From DATBLE01 sp963734065 (GTDB lineage: Bacteria; Actinomycetota; Thermoleophilia; Gaiellales; Gaiellaceae): a stretch of 64,000 bases of DNA. The DNA is taken from the NCBI GenBank assembly GCA_963734065.1, contig CAVTFN010000004.1, positions 310,001-374,000 on the forward strand. Reading direction: 5' to 3'. Below, piece after piece: positions 25,045 through 33,909 of this stretch; position 1 is the first letter of the stretch; the number at the start of each line of letters is the position of its first letter. The notes under the pieces were generated by a model that did no database searches, had not been told where the DNA came from, and was given only the letters and a program-made list of their open reading frames with translations. The translations under genes were made by a program, and so were the position numbers.

Positions 25045-27315
25045 GTGAGCATCCTCGGCAATCGGGTGCTGCGCACCGAGGACGATCGCTTCCTCCGCGG
25101 CCGCGGCACGTACGTCGAGAACCTCGATCTCGAGGGTGCCGCCAGCATCACCTTCGTCCGCTCGCTCCTCGCCCACGCGAGGATCGGCGGCATCGACAAG
25201 AGCGCCGCCGAGGCGATCCCCGGCGTCCGGGTTCTGACCGCCGACGACATCGACCTGCCGACGTTCGGGCCGCTGCCGTTCGGGTTCCCGGACGACATGG
25301 GCCGGCCGGTGGTGGCAAAGGACGTCGTGCGCTTTGTGGGCGAGATCGTCGCGATCGTCGTCAGCGACGACCGCGCCACCGGCGCCGATGCGGCCGAGCT
25401 GGTGATGGTCGACTACGACCCGCTGGCAGTGGTGGTCGACCCGCAGGAGGCGCTGAAGGACGAGACGCTCCTCTTCCCTGGAGCGGGGACGAACGTCGCT
25501 GCGCGGACGCAGCCGCCGGCCGCCAACGCGGACGATCTCTTCGAGGGCTGCGACGTGACCGTCTCCGGCACCCTCGTCAGCCAGCGGCTGGCGCCGTGCC
25601 CGCTCGAGCCACGCTCGACCGCCGCGCAGTTCGAGGACGGCAGGCTGACCGTGTGGCTGAGCACGCAGACCCCGCACCAGGACCGGGATGCGATCGCCGG
25701 AATGGTCGGGATGGAGCCGTCCGAGGTGCGCGTGATCGCACCTGACGTGGGCGGCGGGTTCGGAGCGAAGATCGTGTCCTCGAGCGGCCTGACGGAAGAG
25801 ATCATGGTCTCATGGCTGGCGCGCGAGCTCGGCCGGCCGACCCGCTGGACCGAGACGCGCAGCGAGAGCATGCTCGCGCTGCCGCACGGGCGAGCGATGC
25901 GGCTGAACTACACGATCGGCGGGACCAGGGACGGCAAGGTGCTCGCCTACAAGCTCGACATCCTCGCCGACTGCGGCGCGTACCCGACGCTCGGCGCCAT
26001 CCTCGCCGGTCTGACCGTGCTCATGTCGAGCGGCGTGTACGACATCCCCCGGCTCGAGGCGGAGGGGACGACGGTGGTCACGAACACCACGCAGATCGCC
26101 GCCTTCCGCGGCGCCGGCCGGCCCGAGGCGATCCAGGTGATCGAGTGTGCGGTCGACCGGTTCGCCGCCGAGATCGGAATGGATCCCGCCGAGGTCCGGC
26201 GCCTGAACTACGTCGGCGAGTTCCCGCACAAGACCGCCTCCGGCGCGAACTACGACTCGGGCGACTACACCGGCGCGCTCGACCTCGCGCTGCGCTCCGC
26301 CGGCTACGAGGAGCTGCGCGCCGAGCAGAAGCGGCGCCGCGACGAGCAGGCGACGAAGCAGCTCGGCATCGGCCTCTCCTCGTACGTCGAGATCACGAAC
26401 CCGCTCGGCGAGGGCGAGCTAGGCGAGGTCGAGATGACCGCGGGGGGCGAGGCGATCGTCCGCACCGGCTCGTTCTCCCACGGCCAGGGGCACGAGACCA
26501 GCTTCGCGATGGTCGTCGCCGACCGGCTCGGGCTGCCGCTCGAGAAGGTCACGGTGCACAAGGGCGACACGGACGAGGTCGCCTCCGGCACGGGTACATA
26601 CGGCTCGAAGTCGCTGCAGATCGGCGGCACCGCCTCGGCTGCGGCCGCGGAGACCGTCGTCGAGCAGGCGAAGCAGGTCGTCGCCGACTACCTCGAGGCG
26701 AACCCGCAGGACGTCGTCCTCGACAAGGGGCTCGGGCGCTTCCACGTCGCGGGCACCGCCGACCCCTCCCTGTCGTGGGAGGAGCTGGCGACACGCGCGG
26801 AGGGCGACGGCCGGCTGGAGGAGCTGAAGGCAGCGAACGAGTTCAAGGGGCAGCCGACCTTCCCGTTCGGCACGCACATCGCGGTCGTCGAGGTCGACAC
26901 CGAGACCGGGCAGGTCGAGCTCCAGCGCATGGTCTGCGTCGACGACGCCGGCACGATCGTCAACCCGATGCTCGCCGAGGGCCAGGTCCACGGCGGCGTC
27001 GGGATCGGGGTGGCGCAGGCGCTCTACGAGCATTACACCTTCGGCGACGACGGCACGCCGCTCACGGGCAACCTTGTCTCGTACGCGTTCCCCTCCGCCG
27101 CCGAGCTCCCGTCATGGGAGACGATCGAGATGGAGACCCCGACCCCGGCGAACCCGCTCGGCGCGAAGGGCATCGGCGAGTCCGGGACGATCGGCTCGAC
27201 CCCGGCCGTCTACAACGCGGTCGTCGACGCGCTCGCGCCGTTCGGCGTGAAGCACGTCGACATGCCGGCGAACGGGGAGAACGTGTGGCGCGCGATCCAG
27301 GAGGCGAAGGCGTGA
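25045..27315 (+). CDS. molybdenum hydroxylase large (Mo-cofactor) subunit, xanthine-dehydrogenase family
   Basis: 756 residues, GTG start. Mo-MCD-binding subunit: VGEIVAIVVSDDR, TQTPHQDRDAIAGMVG, VGGGFGAKI, AAFRGAGRPEA and the catalytic Glu at about 712 in LGAKGIGESG. The active-site loop is FRGAGR, not the CSFR of true aerobic CO dehydrogenase, so this is a form-II hydroxylase acting on an N-heterocycle, aldehyde or similar. Forms an L2S2M2 enzyme with the next two genes, whose starts overlap (GTGA). Confidence 0.92.
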   Translation: MSILGNRVLRTEDDRFLRGRGTYVENLDLEGAASITFVRSLLAHARIGGIDKSAAEAIPGVRVLTADDIDLPTFGPLPFGFPDDMGRPVVAKDVVRFVGEIVAIVVSDDRATGADAAELVMVDYDPLAVVVDPQEALKDETLLFPGAGTNVAARTQPPAANADDLFEGCDVTVSGTLVSQRLAPCPLEPRSTAAQFEDGRLTVWLSTQTPHQDRDAIAGMVGMEPSEVRVIAPDVGGGFGAKIVSSSGLTEEIMVSWLARELGRPTRWTETRSESMLALPHGRAMRLNYTIGGTRDGKVLAYKLDILADCGAYPTLGAILAGLTVLMSSGVYDIPRLEAEGTTVVTNTTQIAAFRGAGRPEAIQVIECAVDRFAAEIGMDPAEVRRLNYVGEFPHKTASGANYDSGDYTGALDLALRSAGYEELRAEQKRRRDEQATKQLGIGLSSYVEITNPLGEGELGEVEMTAGGEAIVRTGSFSHGQGHETSFAMVVADRLGLPLEKVTVHKGDTDEVASGTGTYGSKSLQIGGTASAAAAETVVEQAKQVVADYLEANPQDVVLDKGLGRFHVAGTADPSLSWEELATRAEGDGRLEELKAANEFKGQPTFPFGTHIAVVEVDTETGQVELQRMVCVDDAGTIVNPMLAEGQVHGGVGIGVAQALYEHYTFGDDGTPLTGNLVSYAFPSAAELPSWETIEMETPTPANPLGAKGIGESGTIGSTPAVYNAVVDALAPFGVKHVDMPANGENVWRAIQEAKA

Positions 27316-27773
27316 AGATCTCGATCACGGTCAACGGCACCGAGCAGGACGCAGACGTCGAGCCGCGCACACTGCTCGTCTACTTCCTGCGCGAGCACGT
27401 GGGGCTGAAGGGGACGAACGTCGGCTGTGACACGACCTCGTGTGGTGCGTGCACGGTGCTGCTCGACGGGGAGTCGGTGAAATCGTGCACGGTGCTGGCC
27501 GTCCAGGCCGACGGGGGCGAGGTGACGACGATCGAGGGGCTGGCCACGGACGCCGGGCTGCATCCCGTCCAGCAGGCGTTCCACGAGAACCATGCGCTCC
27601 AGTGCGGTTACTGCACGCCCGGCTTCGTGATGGCCTCGGTCTCGCTGCTGAAAGAGAACCCCAATCCGTCCGAGGAGGAGATCCGCCTCGGGCTCGAAGG
27701 CAACCTCTGCCGCTGTACCGGCTACCACAACATCCTCAAAGCCGTGCAGGCAGCGGCGAGGGCCGGCGCGTGA
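27312..27773 (+). CDS. molybdenum hydroxylase 2Fe-2S subunit
   Basis: 153 residues from GTG 27312. All eight cluster cysteines are present: plant-type cluster C39, C44, C47, C59 (VGCDTTSCGACTVLLDG) and the all-helical cluster C98, C101, C133, C135 (QCGYCTPGFVM, NLCRCTGYHNI). Carries electrons from the Mo site to FAD. Confidence 0.95.
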   Translation: MKISITVNGTEQDADVEPRTLLVYFLREHVGLKGTNVGCDTTSCGACTVLLDGESVKSCTVLAVQADGGEVTTIEGLATDAGLHPVQQAFHENHALQCGYCTPGFVMASVSLLKENPNPSEEEIRLGLEGNLCRCTGYHNILKAVQAAARAGA

Positions 27774-28576
27774 TCCCTGCCGCCTTCGACTACGCCCGCG
27801 CCGCGTCGATCGACGAAGCGATCGAGCTGCTCGGGCGCGAAGACTCGAAGGTCCTGGCGGGCGGCCACTCCTTGCTCCCACTGCTCAAGCTCCGGTTCGC
27901 GCGGCCCTCGCTGCTCGTCGACATCGGCCGCCTCGACGACCTACGCTACGTGCGGGAAGACGGCGACCGGATCGGGATCGGCGCGCTCAGCCGGCACGCC
28001 GATCTGGCGCTCGACCCGATCCTGGCCCAGGGGTGTGGCCTACTGGCCCGCACCGCCGGAAACGTCGGCGACCCGCAGGTCCGGCACCGAGGGACGATCG
28101 GCGGCTCGGTCGCCCACTCCGATCCCGCCTCCGACGTGGCCACGATCCTGCTCACACTCGATGCGGACCTCGTCGCCCACGGCCCCGACGGCGAGCGAAC
28201 GATCCCCGCCGCCGACTTCTTCACGGGCCCGTTCGAGACGGCGCTCGGCCCGCAGGAGCTGCTCACCGAGATCGTCGTCCCCAAGGTCGAGGGCGGCCGC
28301 TACCTCAAGCACGTCAGGCGCCAGCAGGACTGGGCGACGGTGGCCGTCGCCGCTGTACGCCTGAACGGCGACGTCCACGTCGGGCTCGCCGCGATGGGTG
28401 CGACGCCGCTCCGCGCCCGCGCCGTGGAGCAGGCCGTCGCCGGCGGTGCGGCACCCGCCGATGCGGCCGCACACGCAGCCGAGGGCGCCGAGCCGCCCAG
28501 CGACTTCGCCGGAAGCGCCGAGTACCGGGCCCACCTCGCCCAGGTGCTGACCCGCCAGGCGCTCGAGCAGATCTGA
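27770..28576 (+). CDS. molybdenum hydroxylase FAD-binding subunit
   Basis: 268 residues from GTG 27770. FAD-binding motifs VLAGGHSLLPLLKLRFARP at about 27-45 and NVGDPQVRHRGTIGGSVAHSDPASD near 98-122, typical of CoxM-like medium subunits. The order large-small-medium differs from the coxMSL order of many CO dehydrogenase operons. No maturation genes (CoxD/E/F-like) follow. Confidence 0.92.
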   Translation: MIPAAFDYARAASIDEAIELLGREDSKVLAGGHSLLPLLKLRFARPSLLVDIGRLDDLRYVREDGDRIGIGALSRHADLALDPILAQGCGLLARTAGNVGDPQVRHRGTIGGSVAHSDPASDVATILLTLDADLVAHGPDGERTIPAADFFTGPFETALGPQELLTEIVVPKVEGGRYLKHVRRQQDWATVAVAAVRLNGDVHVGLAAMGATPLRARAVEQAVAGGAAPADAAAHAAEGAEPPSDFAGSAEYRAHLAQVLTRQALEQI

Positions 28577-29301
28577 CCGTCTTCGCGGTTCTCGGCCTCG
28601 GCGAGGCCGGCGGCCGGCTCGCTTCCGACCTGCGTGCGGCCGGAGCCGAGGTCCGCGGTTACGACCCGGCGGTGGCGGAGAGCGCGCCCGATCCGGCGAG
28701 CGCGGTCGCGGGCGCGGACGTCGTGCTCAGCGTGAACGCCGCGGCCGTCGCGGTCGGAGCGGCCCGTGAGGCTCTTCCGGCCCTCGGCGCCGCCGCTCTC
28801 TACGCCGACCTGAACACGGCCGCGCCCGCGCTGAAACGCGAGATGGGCGGCCTCGCCGGCGACCGGTTCGCAGACGTGGCGTTGCTCGGGGCGGTGCCGG
28901 CGACGGGGATCGCGACTCGTGCGCTGGCCTCCGGCCCGGGCGCGCAGGCATTCGCCGAGGCGCTCGGCCCGCTCGGGATGCCGGTCACGGTCGTCTCCGA
29001 CCGGGCGGGCGACGCCGCTGCGATGAAGCTCGTCCGCTCGGTCTTCATGAAGGGCCTGGCCGCGTCGGCCGTCGAGAGCATGCGTGCGGCGGAGGCAGCG
29101 GGCTGCGCCGACTGGCTCGCCGACGAGATCGCGGCGGTGATCGGCCGGCAGCTACTCGACCGGCTGCTCGAAGGCAGCCGCACGCATGCAGCCCGGCGCG
29201 TGGACGAGATGGAAGCCGCCTCGCAACTCCTCGTCGAGCTCGGAGTCGAGCCGCGGATCGCGCTCGCATCGGCGGAGCTCCTTTCGAACTTGCTCGATTA
29301 G
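28573..29301 (+). CDS. NAD(P)-dependent 3-hydroxyisobutyrate-dehydrogenase-like protein (DUF1932-type C-terminus)
   Basis: About 242 residues. Rossmann start VFAVLGLGEAGGRLASDL, then VVLSVNAAAVA and YADLNTAAP. The C-terminal helical domain MKLVRSVFMKGLAASAVESMRAAEAAG resembles DUF1932/6-phosphogluconate-dehydrogenase-like enzymes. No ATG, GTG or TTG lies early enough to keep the nucleotide-binding motif. The only candidate is CTG 28573, which overlaps the FAD-subunit stop exactly as the GTGA/ATGA overlaps of its neighbours do. The stop TAG is the first codon of repeat copy 4. Confidence 0.75.
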   Translation: MTVFAVLGLGEAGGRLASDLRAAGAEVRGYDPAVAESAPDPASAVAGADVVLSVNAAAVAVGAAREALPALGAAALYADLNTAAPALKREMGGLAGDRFADVALLGAVPATGIATRALASGPGAQAFAEALGPLGMPVTVVSDRAGDAAAMKLVRSVFMKGLAASAVESMRAAEAAGCADWLADEIAAVIGRQLLDRLLEGSRTHAARRVDEMEAASQLLVELGVEPRIALASAELLSNLLD

Positions 29302-29370
29302 GGACTGTCCCCGGAGAAACGGTCGCGGCGCGCCACCTGGCGGAGTCAGACCCCCTCGGGGTCAGACCCT
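29299..29370 (+). repeat. dispersed palindromic repeat, copy 4 (shortened)
   Basis: Begins TAGGGACTGTCCCC (only one GGGAC-T-GTCCC unit), then AAACGGTCGCGGCG, CACCTGGC-like middle and two GGxGTCAGACCCC units. It supplies the stop of the plus-strand dehydrogenase and, on the other strand, the last codons and stop of the phosphotransferase small subunit. Confidence 0.85.
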
Positions 29371-30404
29371 GCGACCTCGGCGCCGAACGTGCTCATCAGC
29401 AGCGACATCGCCGAGGCGGGCTTCGGCTCTCGACGAGAAGGCACCGCCGTGACCGGACGCGACTGGAGAACGAACAGGCTCGACGGGAGCTCGCCGCCTC
29501 TCGCGATCGCCCACTCGACGTCCTGCGGCGAGCCGAAGTGGCGCTCCACCCGTCGGCCGACCTCGACCAGCGCCTCCAGCGCCGCGGCGTCGAGACACGC
29601 GAGCTCCCGGCGCTCGTCGGGCACCTCCCTGCGGACAGCGCCGCCCCCGTCCGCGGCCGGCACGTACTCGACCTCCTTCGCGTGGACGTGCCGGCGGACG
29701 ACCTCGCGGGTGACCTTGCTGACCAGGAAGTCGTCTGGCGTCACCTCGCCGCCGACGACCGCCAGCCCGAGGCCCCAGCTCGCGTTGATCGCGACCATGC
29801 TCGGGTCGCCGCTCACCGGATTGCAGGTGAACATCACCCCGGAGACCTCGGCGTCGACCATCTGCTGGACCGCGACGCCCATCGCCGGCTCACCCGCCGC
29901 CGTGCCGAGTCGCGCCCGGTAGGTGATCGCAGGCGGGCTGTAGAGGCTGACCCAGCAGTCGCGGACCGCATCGCACACCCCCTCGGCGCCACGCACCCAG
30001 AGGTATGTCTCCTGCTGCCCGGCGAACGTCGCCTCCCGGCTGTCCTCGCCGAGCGCGCTCGAGCGGACGGCGACCGGCGGCTCGCCCAGCTCGGCGTAGC
30101 GTCGAGCCACCTCCTCGCGGACCGACGGGGGAATCGGCGCCGACCGCATCGCCTCGCCGAGCCGGTGCGACACCGCCCCGACCGCATCGACGTCGTCCGG
30201 CGAAAGGCCCGACATTGCCGCCTCGAGCATTCGCTCGAGCCCCGCTCCCGCCACGAACGACCGGTACGCAGCAGTCGAGACGGCGAACCCCGGCGGCACC
30301 GGGATCCCGGCCGCGATCAGCTCACCCAGCGCCGAGCTCTTGCCGCCGAACGCCTGCCCGTCGACAGCGCGCAGGTCGGCGAGCGCCCGGGTCAGCTCAG
30401 CCAT
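29346..30404 (-). CDS. PEP-synthase-type ATP-grasp subunit, phenylphosphate-synthase PpsB-like
   Basis: 352 residues: only the N-terminal nucleotide-binding half of PEP synthase/pyruvate phosphate dikinase. FGGKSSALGELIAAGIPVPPGFAVST at 19-44, VAVRSSALGEDSREATFAGQQETYL (ATP-binding), VMFTCNPVSGDPSMVAINASWGLG and QDVEWAI...FVLQSRPVT at the end. It would use ATP to phosphorylate the His of the swivelling domain carried by the next gene. A 40-kDa ATP-grasp plus 70-kDa His subunit is the layout of phenylphosphate synthase. The last eight residues (AGSDPEGV) come from the dispersed repeat. Confidence 0.82.
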   Translation of the reverse strand: MAELTRALADLRAVDGQAFGGKSSALGELIAAGIPVPPGFAVSTAAYRSFVAGAGLERMLEAAMSGLSPDDVDAVGAVSHRLGEAMRSAPIPPSVREEVARRYAELGEPPVAVRSSALGEDSREATFAGQQETYLWVRGAEGVCDAVRDCWVSLYSPPAITYRARLGTAAGEPAMGVAVQQMVDAEVSGVMFTCNPVSGDPSMVAINASWGLGLAVVGGEVTPDDFLVSKVTREVVRRHVHAKEVEYVPAADGGGAVRREVPDERRELACLDAAALEALVEVGRRVERHFGSPQDVEWAIARGGELPSSLFVLQSRPVTAVPSRREPKPASAMSLLMSTFGAEVAGSDPEGV

Positions 30405-32247
30405 CGAGGATCGTCACCGTGCCCGCGGAGCCGTCGACGCGGAGCAGCTGGCCGGTGCGGATCTGCGCGGTCGCCCGGCCGGTGCCGACGACCGCCGGCA
30501 GCCCGTACTCGCGGCAGACGATCGCGGCATGCGACATCACGCCGCCGATATCGGTGACGGCCGCCTCGATCTTCGTGAAGATCGGCGCCCAGGCGGGCGA
30601 GGTGATCGTGCACACGAGGATCTCGCCCTCGCGGATGTCCGAGATCTCCTTCACGGTCTTGACCACCCGCGCCGGCCCTTCGGCCACCCCCGGCGACGCC
30701 GCTGTGCCCGTGAGCTCGCCGTCGGTCTCGGCGCTCCGTGCCCACTCCTGCACCCGTTCGGTGGTCACGCCCCAGAGCATGACGAGTGCCGGGTCGTTCA
30801 CCTCCTCCGGCACCGCCCCGAGCGCGGGCGGGGGCGTCCAGTCGGCGAGCCGCTCGAGGATCTCCTTGCGGCGCGCGACGATCGGCGGCCAGTGCTTCGG
30901 CCCGATCGCCTCGCCGCCGGTCGACCAGGTCAGCACGAGCTCGTCCAGCGCGGCGTTGACCTCGTGCCGCGAGAGCTGGAAGACGTCCTCGGCGTCCCCG
31001 AGGAAGCCGTGCCCGGCCAGCAGCGCGCCGAACTCCCTGATCTTGTTCCACCAGCGGGTGAGGAACCAGTAGTCGCAGAAGAACTTGTGCTCCTCGACGT
31101 AGGGGAACACGGTGCGCGAGAGCGCGAGCAGCTCCTCGAAGCCCTTGCGGGCGTCCGCGTCGAGCAGCGAGCCGTACTCCTCCGCGAGCCGGTCGCGCTC
31201 GCGGGCCAGCTGCTCGGTCGGCCGCTCGATGTCCTGGCCGGCCTTCAGCGCGGCGACGTGGCCGATCAGCGACGCGTACGGGATCGAGGGGTCGTCCAGC
31301 CAGCTCCCGTAGTAGTGGTAGAGGCCGTCGCCGGTGGCCATGTTGAACCACGGATCCTTCACCTGCTCGAGCTCGGCCAGCCAGGCACGGCCCGGCTCGC
31401 TTCCGGCCAGCTGGCCCTCGATCTCGCCGGGTGTCCTCCCCTCGGCGAACACGTCGTCGACGCCGGAGTCGATCGCCAGGCGCGCGAGCCGGCGGAGCTC
31501 GGCGTCGGGCTTCCAGAGGATGACGTCGATGCCCGCGACCATCTGCGCGATGTGCTGGTCGGGGATGTCGGGCAGGTGCCCCTTGCAGAACTCGCTGAAC
31601 GTCATGTACGCGCCGTAGCCGAGCAGCAGGAACTCGCTGTGGTGCTGCCACATCAGGTCGCCCAGGCGGAGCGTGCGGCTGTAGGCGTCGAGGACGTCGT
31701 AGAAGCGCAGGTTGCGGTCGTTCTCGAAGACGACCTCGCGCGGCTCGTACTCCGGCAGGTCCGGCACCTCGAGCTCGGTCAGCTCGCGGATCATCGCCTC
31801 GACCTTCACGCGCCACTTGGCGTAGAGCTCGTTCCAGTTGGCGAAGTAGTGGCCCGCGCGCTCCTGGAAGTATCCGGCCCGCTCGGCGATCTTCTCCGGG
31901 TCGGTGACGGCGTTGCCGGAGATGTAGATGTAGCCGTTGACGCAGCGGTAGTCGATCCCCATCGCCGGCGGGACGGCGAAGACCCGGTTCTGCCACGACC
32001 CGATCCCGTCGTACGGCGAGTCGATGCAGAAGACGTCGAACGCCGGCATCGGCAGCGGGAAGTGCATCGAGTTCCAGAACCAGAACCGCTGCTCGTCGGC
32101 TTCGCGCCGCCGCTCGTCGAAGAGCGCGTAGTACGGGTACATCTCCTCCCAGCCCTCGCAGCCGGGCGGCGTCTCGATCTCGTACGGATTCGGGAACGAA
32201 CCTCGGTCGGCCACGGGCCTGTCGATCCTCGCCCACTCTACGCTCAT
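30397..32247 (-). CDS. phosphotransferase large subunit with PEP-utilising His domain, PpsA-like (copy 1)
   Basis: 616 residues from ATG 32247; an upstream in-frame start would run into the divergent gene. The C-terminal 90 residues are the PEP-utilising mobile domain with TDIGGVMSHAAIVCREYG (catalytic His about 573) and PAVVGTGRAT. The N-terminal 500 residues (WFWNSMHFPLPMPAFD, DLMWQHHSEFLLLGYGAYMTFSEF) have no PEP-binding barrel and presumably bind the acceptor, as in phenylphosphate synthase subunit 1. The stop overlaps the start of the ATP-grasp subunit. A paralogue lies at 50.1 kb. Predicted to phosphorylate a phenolic or other hydroxyl group; substrate unproven. Confidence 0.8.
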   Translation of the reverse strand: MSVEWARIDRPVADRGSFPNPYEIETPPGCEGWEEMYPYYALFDERRREADEQRFWFWNSMHFPLPMPAFDVFCIDSPYDGIGSWQNRVFAVPPAMGIDYRCVNGYIYISGNAVTDPEKIAERAGYFQERAGHYFANWNELYAKWRVKVEAMIRELTELEVPDLPEYEPREVVFENDRNLRFYDVLDAYSRTLRLGDLMWQHHSEFLLLGYGAYMTFSEFCKGHLPDIPDQHIAQMVAGIDVILWKPDAELRRLARLAIDSGVDDVFAEGRTPGEIEGQLAGSEPGRAWLAELEQVKDPWFNMATGDGLYHYYGSWLDDPSIPYASLIGHVAALKAGQDIERPTEQLARERDRLAEEYGSLLDADARKGFEELLALSRTVFPYVEEHKFFCDYWFLTRWWNKIREFGALLAGHGFLGDAEDVFQLSRHEVNAALDELVLTWSTGGEAIGPKHWPPIVARRKEILERLADWTPPPALGAVPEEVNDPALVMLWGVTTERVQEWARSAETDGELTGTAASPGVAEGPARVVKTVKEISDIREGEILVCTITSPAWAPIFTKIEAAVTDIGGVMSHAAIVCREYGLPAVVGTGRATAQIRTGQLLRVDGSAGTVTILDG

Positions 32248-32274
32248 CGTCAACAATCGTCGGAAGCGCGGCAA

Positions 32275-32280
32275 TACAGT
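32275..32280 (+). promoter_or_regulatory. -10 box of a leaderless transcript (ring-cleavage operon)
   Basis: TACAGT seven bases before ATG 32288, within a divergent intergenic space of only 40 bases, so both operons must share regulatory DNA. Confidence 0.45.
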
Positions 32281-32287
32281 TGGCGCC

Positions 32288-33196
32288 ATGGCCCCGGAGC
32301 CGACCGACCGGGCGCGTGCGCTTGTGCGCGGGGCGTACGACCTGCACGTCCACGTTGCGCCCGACGTCCCCGAGCGGCGGATCGACGACGTCGCCCTGGC
32401 TCACCGCTGCGCCGAGGTCGGCCTTGCCGGGTTCGGGCTGAAGTCGCACTACACCTCGACCGCCGAGCGGTCGCGGATCGTGTCGGGTGCGGTGCCCGGC
32501 GTGCGGGCGATCGGGACGATCACGCTCAACTGGGCGGTCGGCGGGATGAACGCGCTCGCGGTCGAGATCGCGGCCCGCGAGGGCGCCCGCATCGTCTGGA
32601 TGCCGACGGTGGACTCGCCGGCGGAGACCGCAGGACGCCGCGAGCCGCAGCCCGGCGACAAGGTGCCGCAGTGGGCGAAGCTCCAGCACGAGCTGCGCGG
32701 GCTCGGCTTCTCGATCGCGGCGGTCGAGGTCACCGACGACGCAGGCGAGCTGCTGCCCGAGACGCAGCTCGTGCTCGAGACTATCGCCCGGCACGACCTG
32801 ATCCTCGCCACCGCGCATCTCGGCCGCGACGACACGTTCGCGGTGGTGGACGGCGCGTTCGCAGCGGGTGTGAAGACGGTCGTGGTCACGCACCCCGAGT
32901 TCACGTGCCAGAACTTCTCGATCGAGGACCAGGTCGCGCTGGCGGAAAGGGGCTGCCTGATCGAGCGCTGCCTGACGACGCCGTACAGCGGCAAGACCAC
33001 GTACGAGCACGTCTTCGAGGGCGTTCGCGCGGTCGGGATCGAGCGCAACTTCTTCTCCAGCGACTGCGGCAACCCCGACTATCCGCCGGTCGAGGACGGG
33101 CTCGCGATCTGGGCGGACGAGCTGCTCGGCGCCGGGTTCTCGGAGGGCGAGATCCGGACGATGGTCGTCGAGGGGTCACAGGGGCTCGTCGAATGA
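32288..33196 (+). CDS. DUF6282 amidohydrolase-like TIM-barrel protein
   Basis: 302 residues. Metal-site motifs of a PHP/amidohydrolase-like barrel: DLHVHVAPD at about 18-26, GLKSHYTSTAERS, ATAHLGRDD, VVTHPEFTCQNF and FFSSDCGN. In this operon it occupies the slot that the lactonase LigI (also an amidohydrolase-fold enzyme) fills in protocatechuate/gallate 4,5-cleavage pathways, so a ring-fission lactone or ester hydrolase is plausible. No direct homology to LigI is claimed. Its stop overlaps the next start (ATGA). Confidence 0.7.
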   Translation: MAPEPTDRARALVRGAYDLHVHVAPDVPERRIDDVALAHRCAEVGLAGFGLKSHYTSTAERSRIVSGAVPGVRAIGTITLNWAVGGMNALAVEIAAREGARIVWMPTVDSPAETAGRREPQPGDKVPQWAKLQHELRGLGFSIAAVEVTDDAGELLPETQLVLETIARHDLILATAHLGRDDTFAVVDGAFAAGVKTVVVTHPEFTCQNFSIEDQVALAERGCLIERCLTTPYSGKTTYEHVFEGVRAVGIERNFFSSDCGNPDYPPVEDGLAIWADELLGAGFSEGEIRTMVVEGSQGLVE

Positions 33197-33909
33197 GCCG
33201 CCGGCTGCTCGTGATCGGTGCGCACTCGGCCGACTTCGTCTGGAGGGCGGGCGGCACGATTGCGGTGACGACGGCGGCGGGCGGAGCCGCACAGGTGCTC
33301 GCGCTCTCCTACGGCGAGCGCGGCGAGTCGGGCGAGCTCTGGAAGGAAGAGGGCATGACGGTAGAGCACGTCAAGGAGGTGCGGCGCGAGGAGGCCGAGG
33401 GTGCGGCGGCGCACCTGGGGGCGAGCTTCGAGAGCCTCGACCTCGGCGACTACCCGCTGATCGTGGACCGGGAAGGGCTGAGCGCGATCGCCGCGAAGAT
33501 CCGCGAGTTCGCACCGGACGTGCTCCTGACGCACACCGACCGCGACCCGTTCAACCCCGACCACGCGGAGGCGTTCTTCGCGGTCGAGAAGGCGAGGGCG
33601 CTCGCCGCGGGGGCAGGGACGGCCAGCGCGTTCGGCGGCCCGTTCAACCCGCCCGAGCTCCTGCTGTTCGAGCCGCACCAGCCCGAGCTCTGCAACTTCA
33701 CCCCGACCGTCTTCGTCGACATCACGCCGGTGATCGAGCAGAAGCGCGCGGCGATGGCCGAGATGCAGGCGCAATCGCACCTGCACGCGTACTACGAGGA
33801 GCTCGCAGCCCGGCGGGGCAATCACGCCCGCCGCTCGTCAGGGAACGACGCCGTGAAGTTCGCCGAGGCCTTCCAGCGGGTGACGCCGCAGGTGGTGGAC
33901 GCACTGTGA
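33193..33909 (+). CDS. PIG-L-fold 4-oxalomesaconate hydratase-like protein (GalB-like)
   Basis: 238 residues. PIG-L/LmbE fold in which the usual AHPDD is AHSAD (His11, Asp14), followed by FVWRAGGTIA, SYGERGES and THTDRDPFNPDHAEA with further His ligands, then LFEPHQPELCNF. These match the GalB type of 4-oxalomesaconate hydratase, which adds water to oxalomesaconate to give 4-carboxy-4-hydroxy-2-oxoadipate in gallate/protocatechuate breakdown. Next to a LigK-like aldolase, the following enzyme of that pathway. Confidence 0.75.
   Translation: MSRRLLVIGAHSADFVWRAGGTIAVTTAAGGAAQVLALSYGERGESGELWKEEGMTVEHVKEVRREEAEGAAAHLGASFESLDLGDYPLIVDREGLSAIAAKIREFAPDVLLTHTDRDPFNPDHAEAFFAVEKARALAAGAGTASAFGGPFNPPELLLFEPHQPELCNFTPTVFVDITPVIEQKRAAMAEMQAQSHLHAYYEELAARRGNHARRSSGNDAVKFAEAFQRVTPQVVDAL

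Noticed and set aside
25045..28576. True aerobic CO dehydrogenase (coxMSL)
   Set aside because: The active-site loop is FRGAGR, not the CSFR-containing loop of CO dehydrogenase, and the gene order and missing maturation genes also differ.
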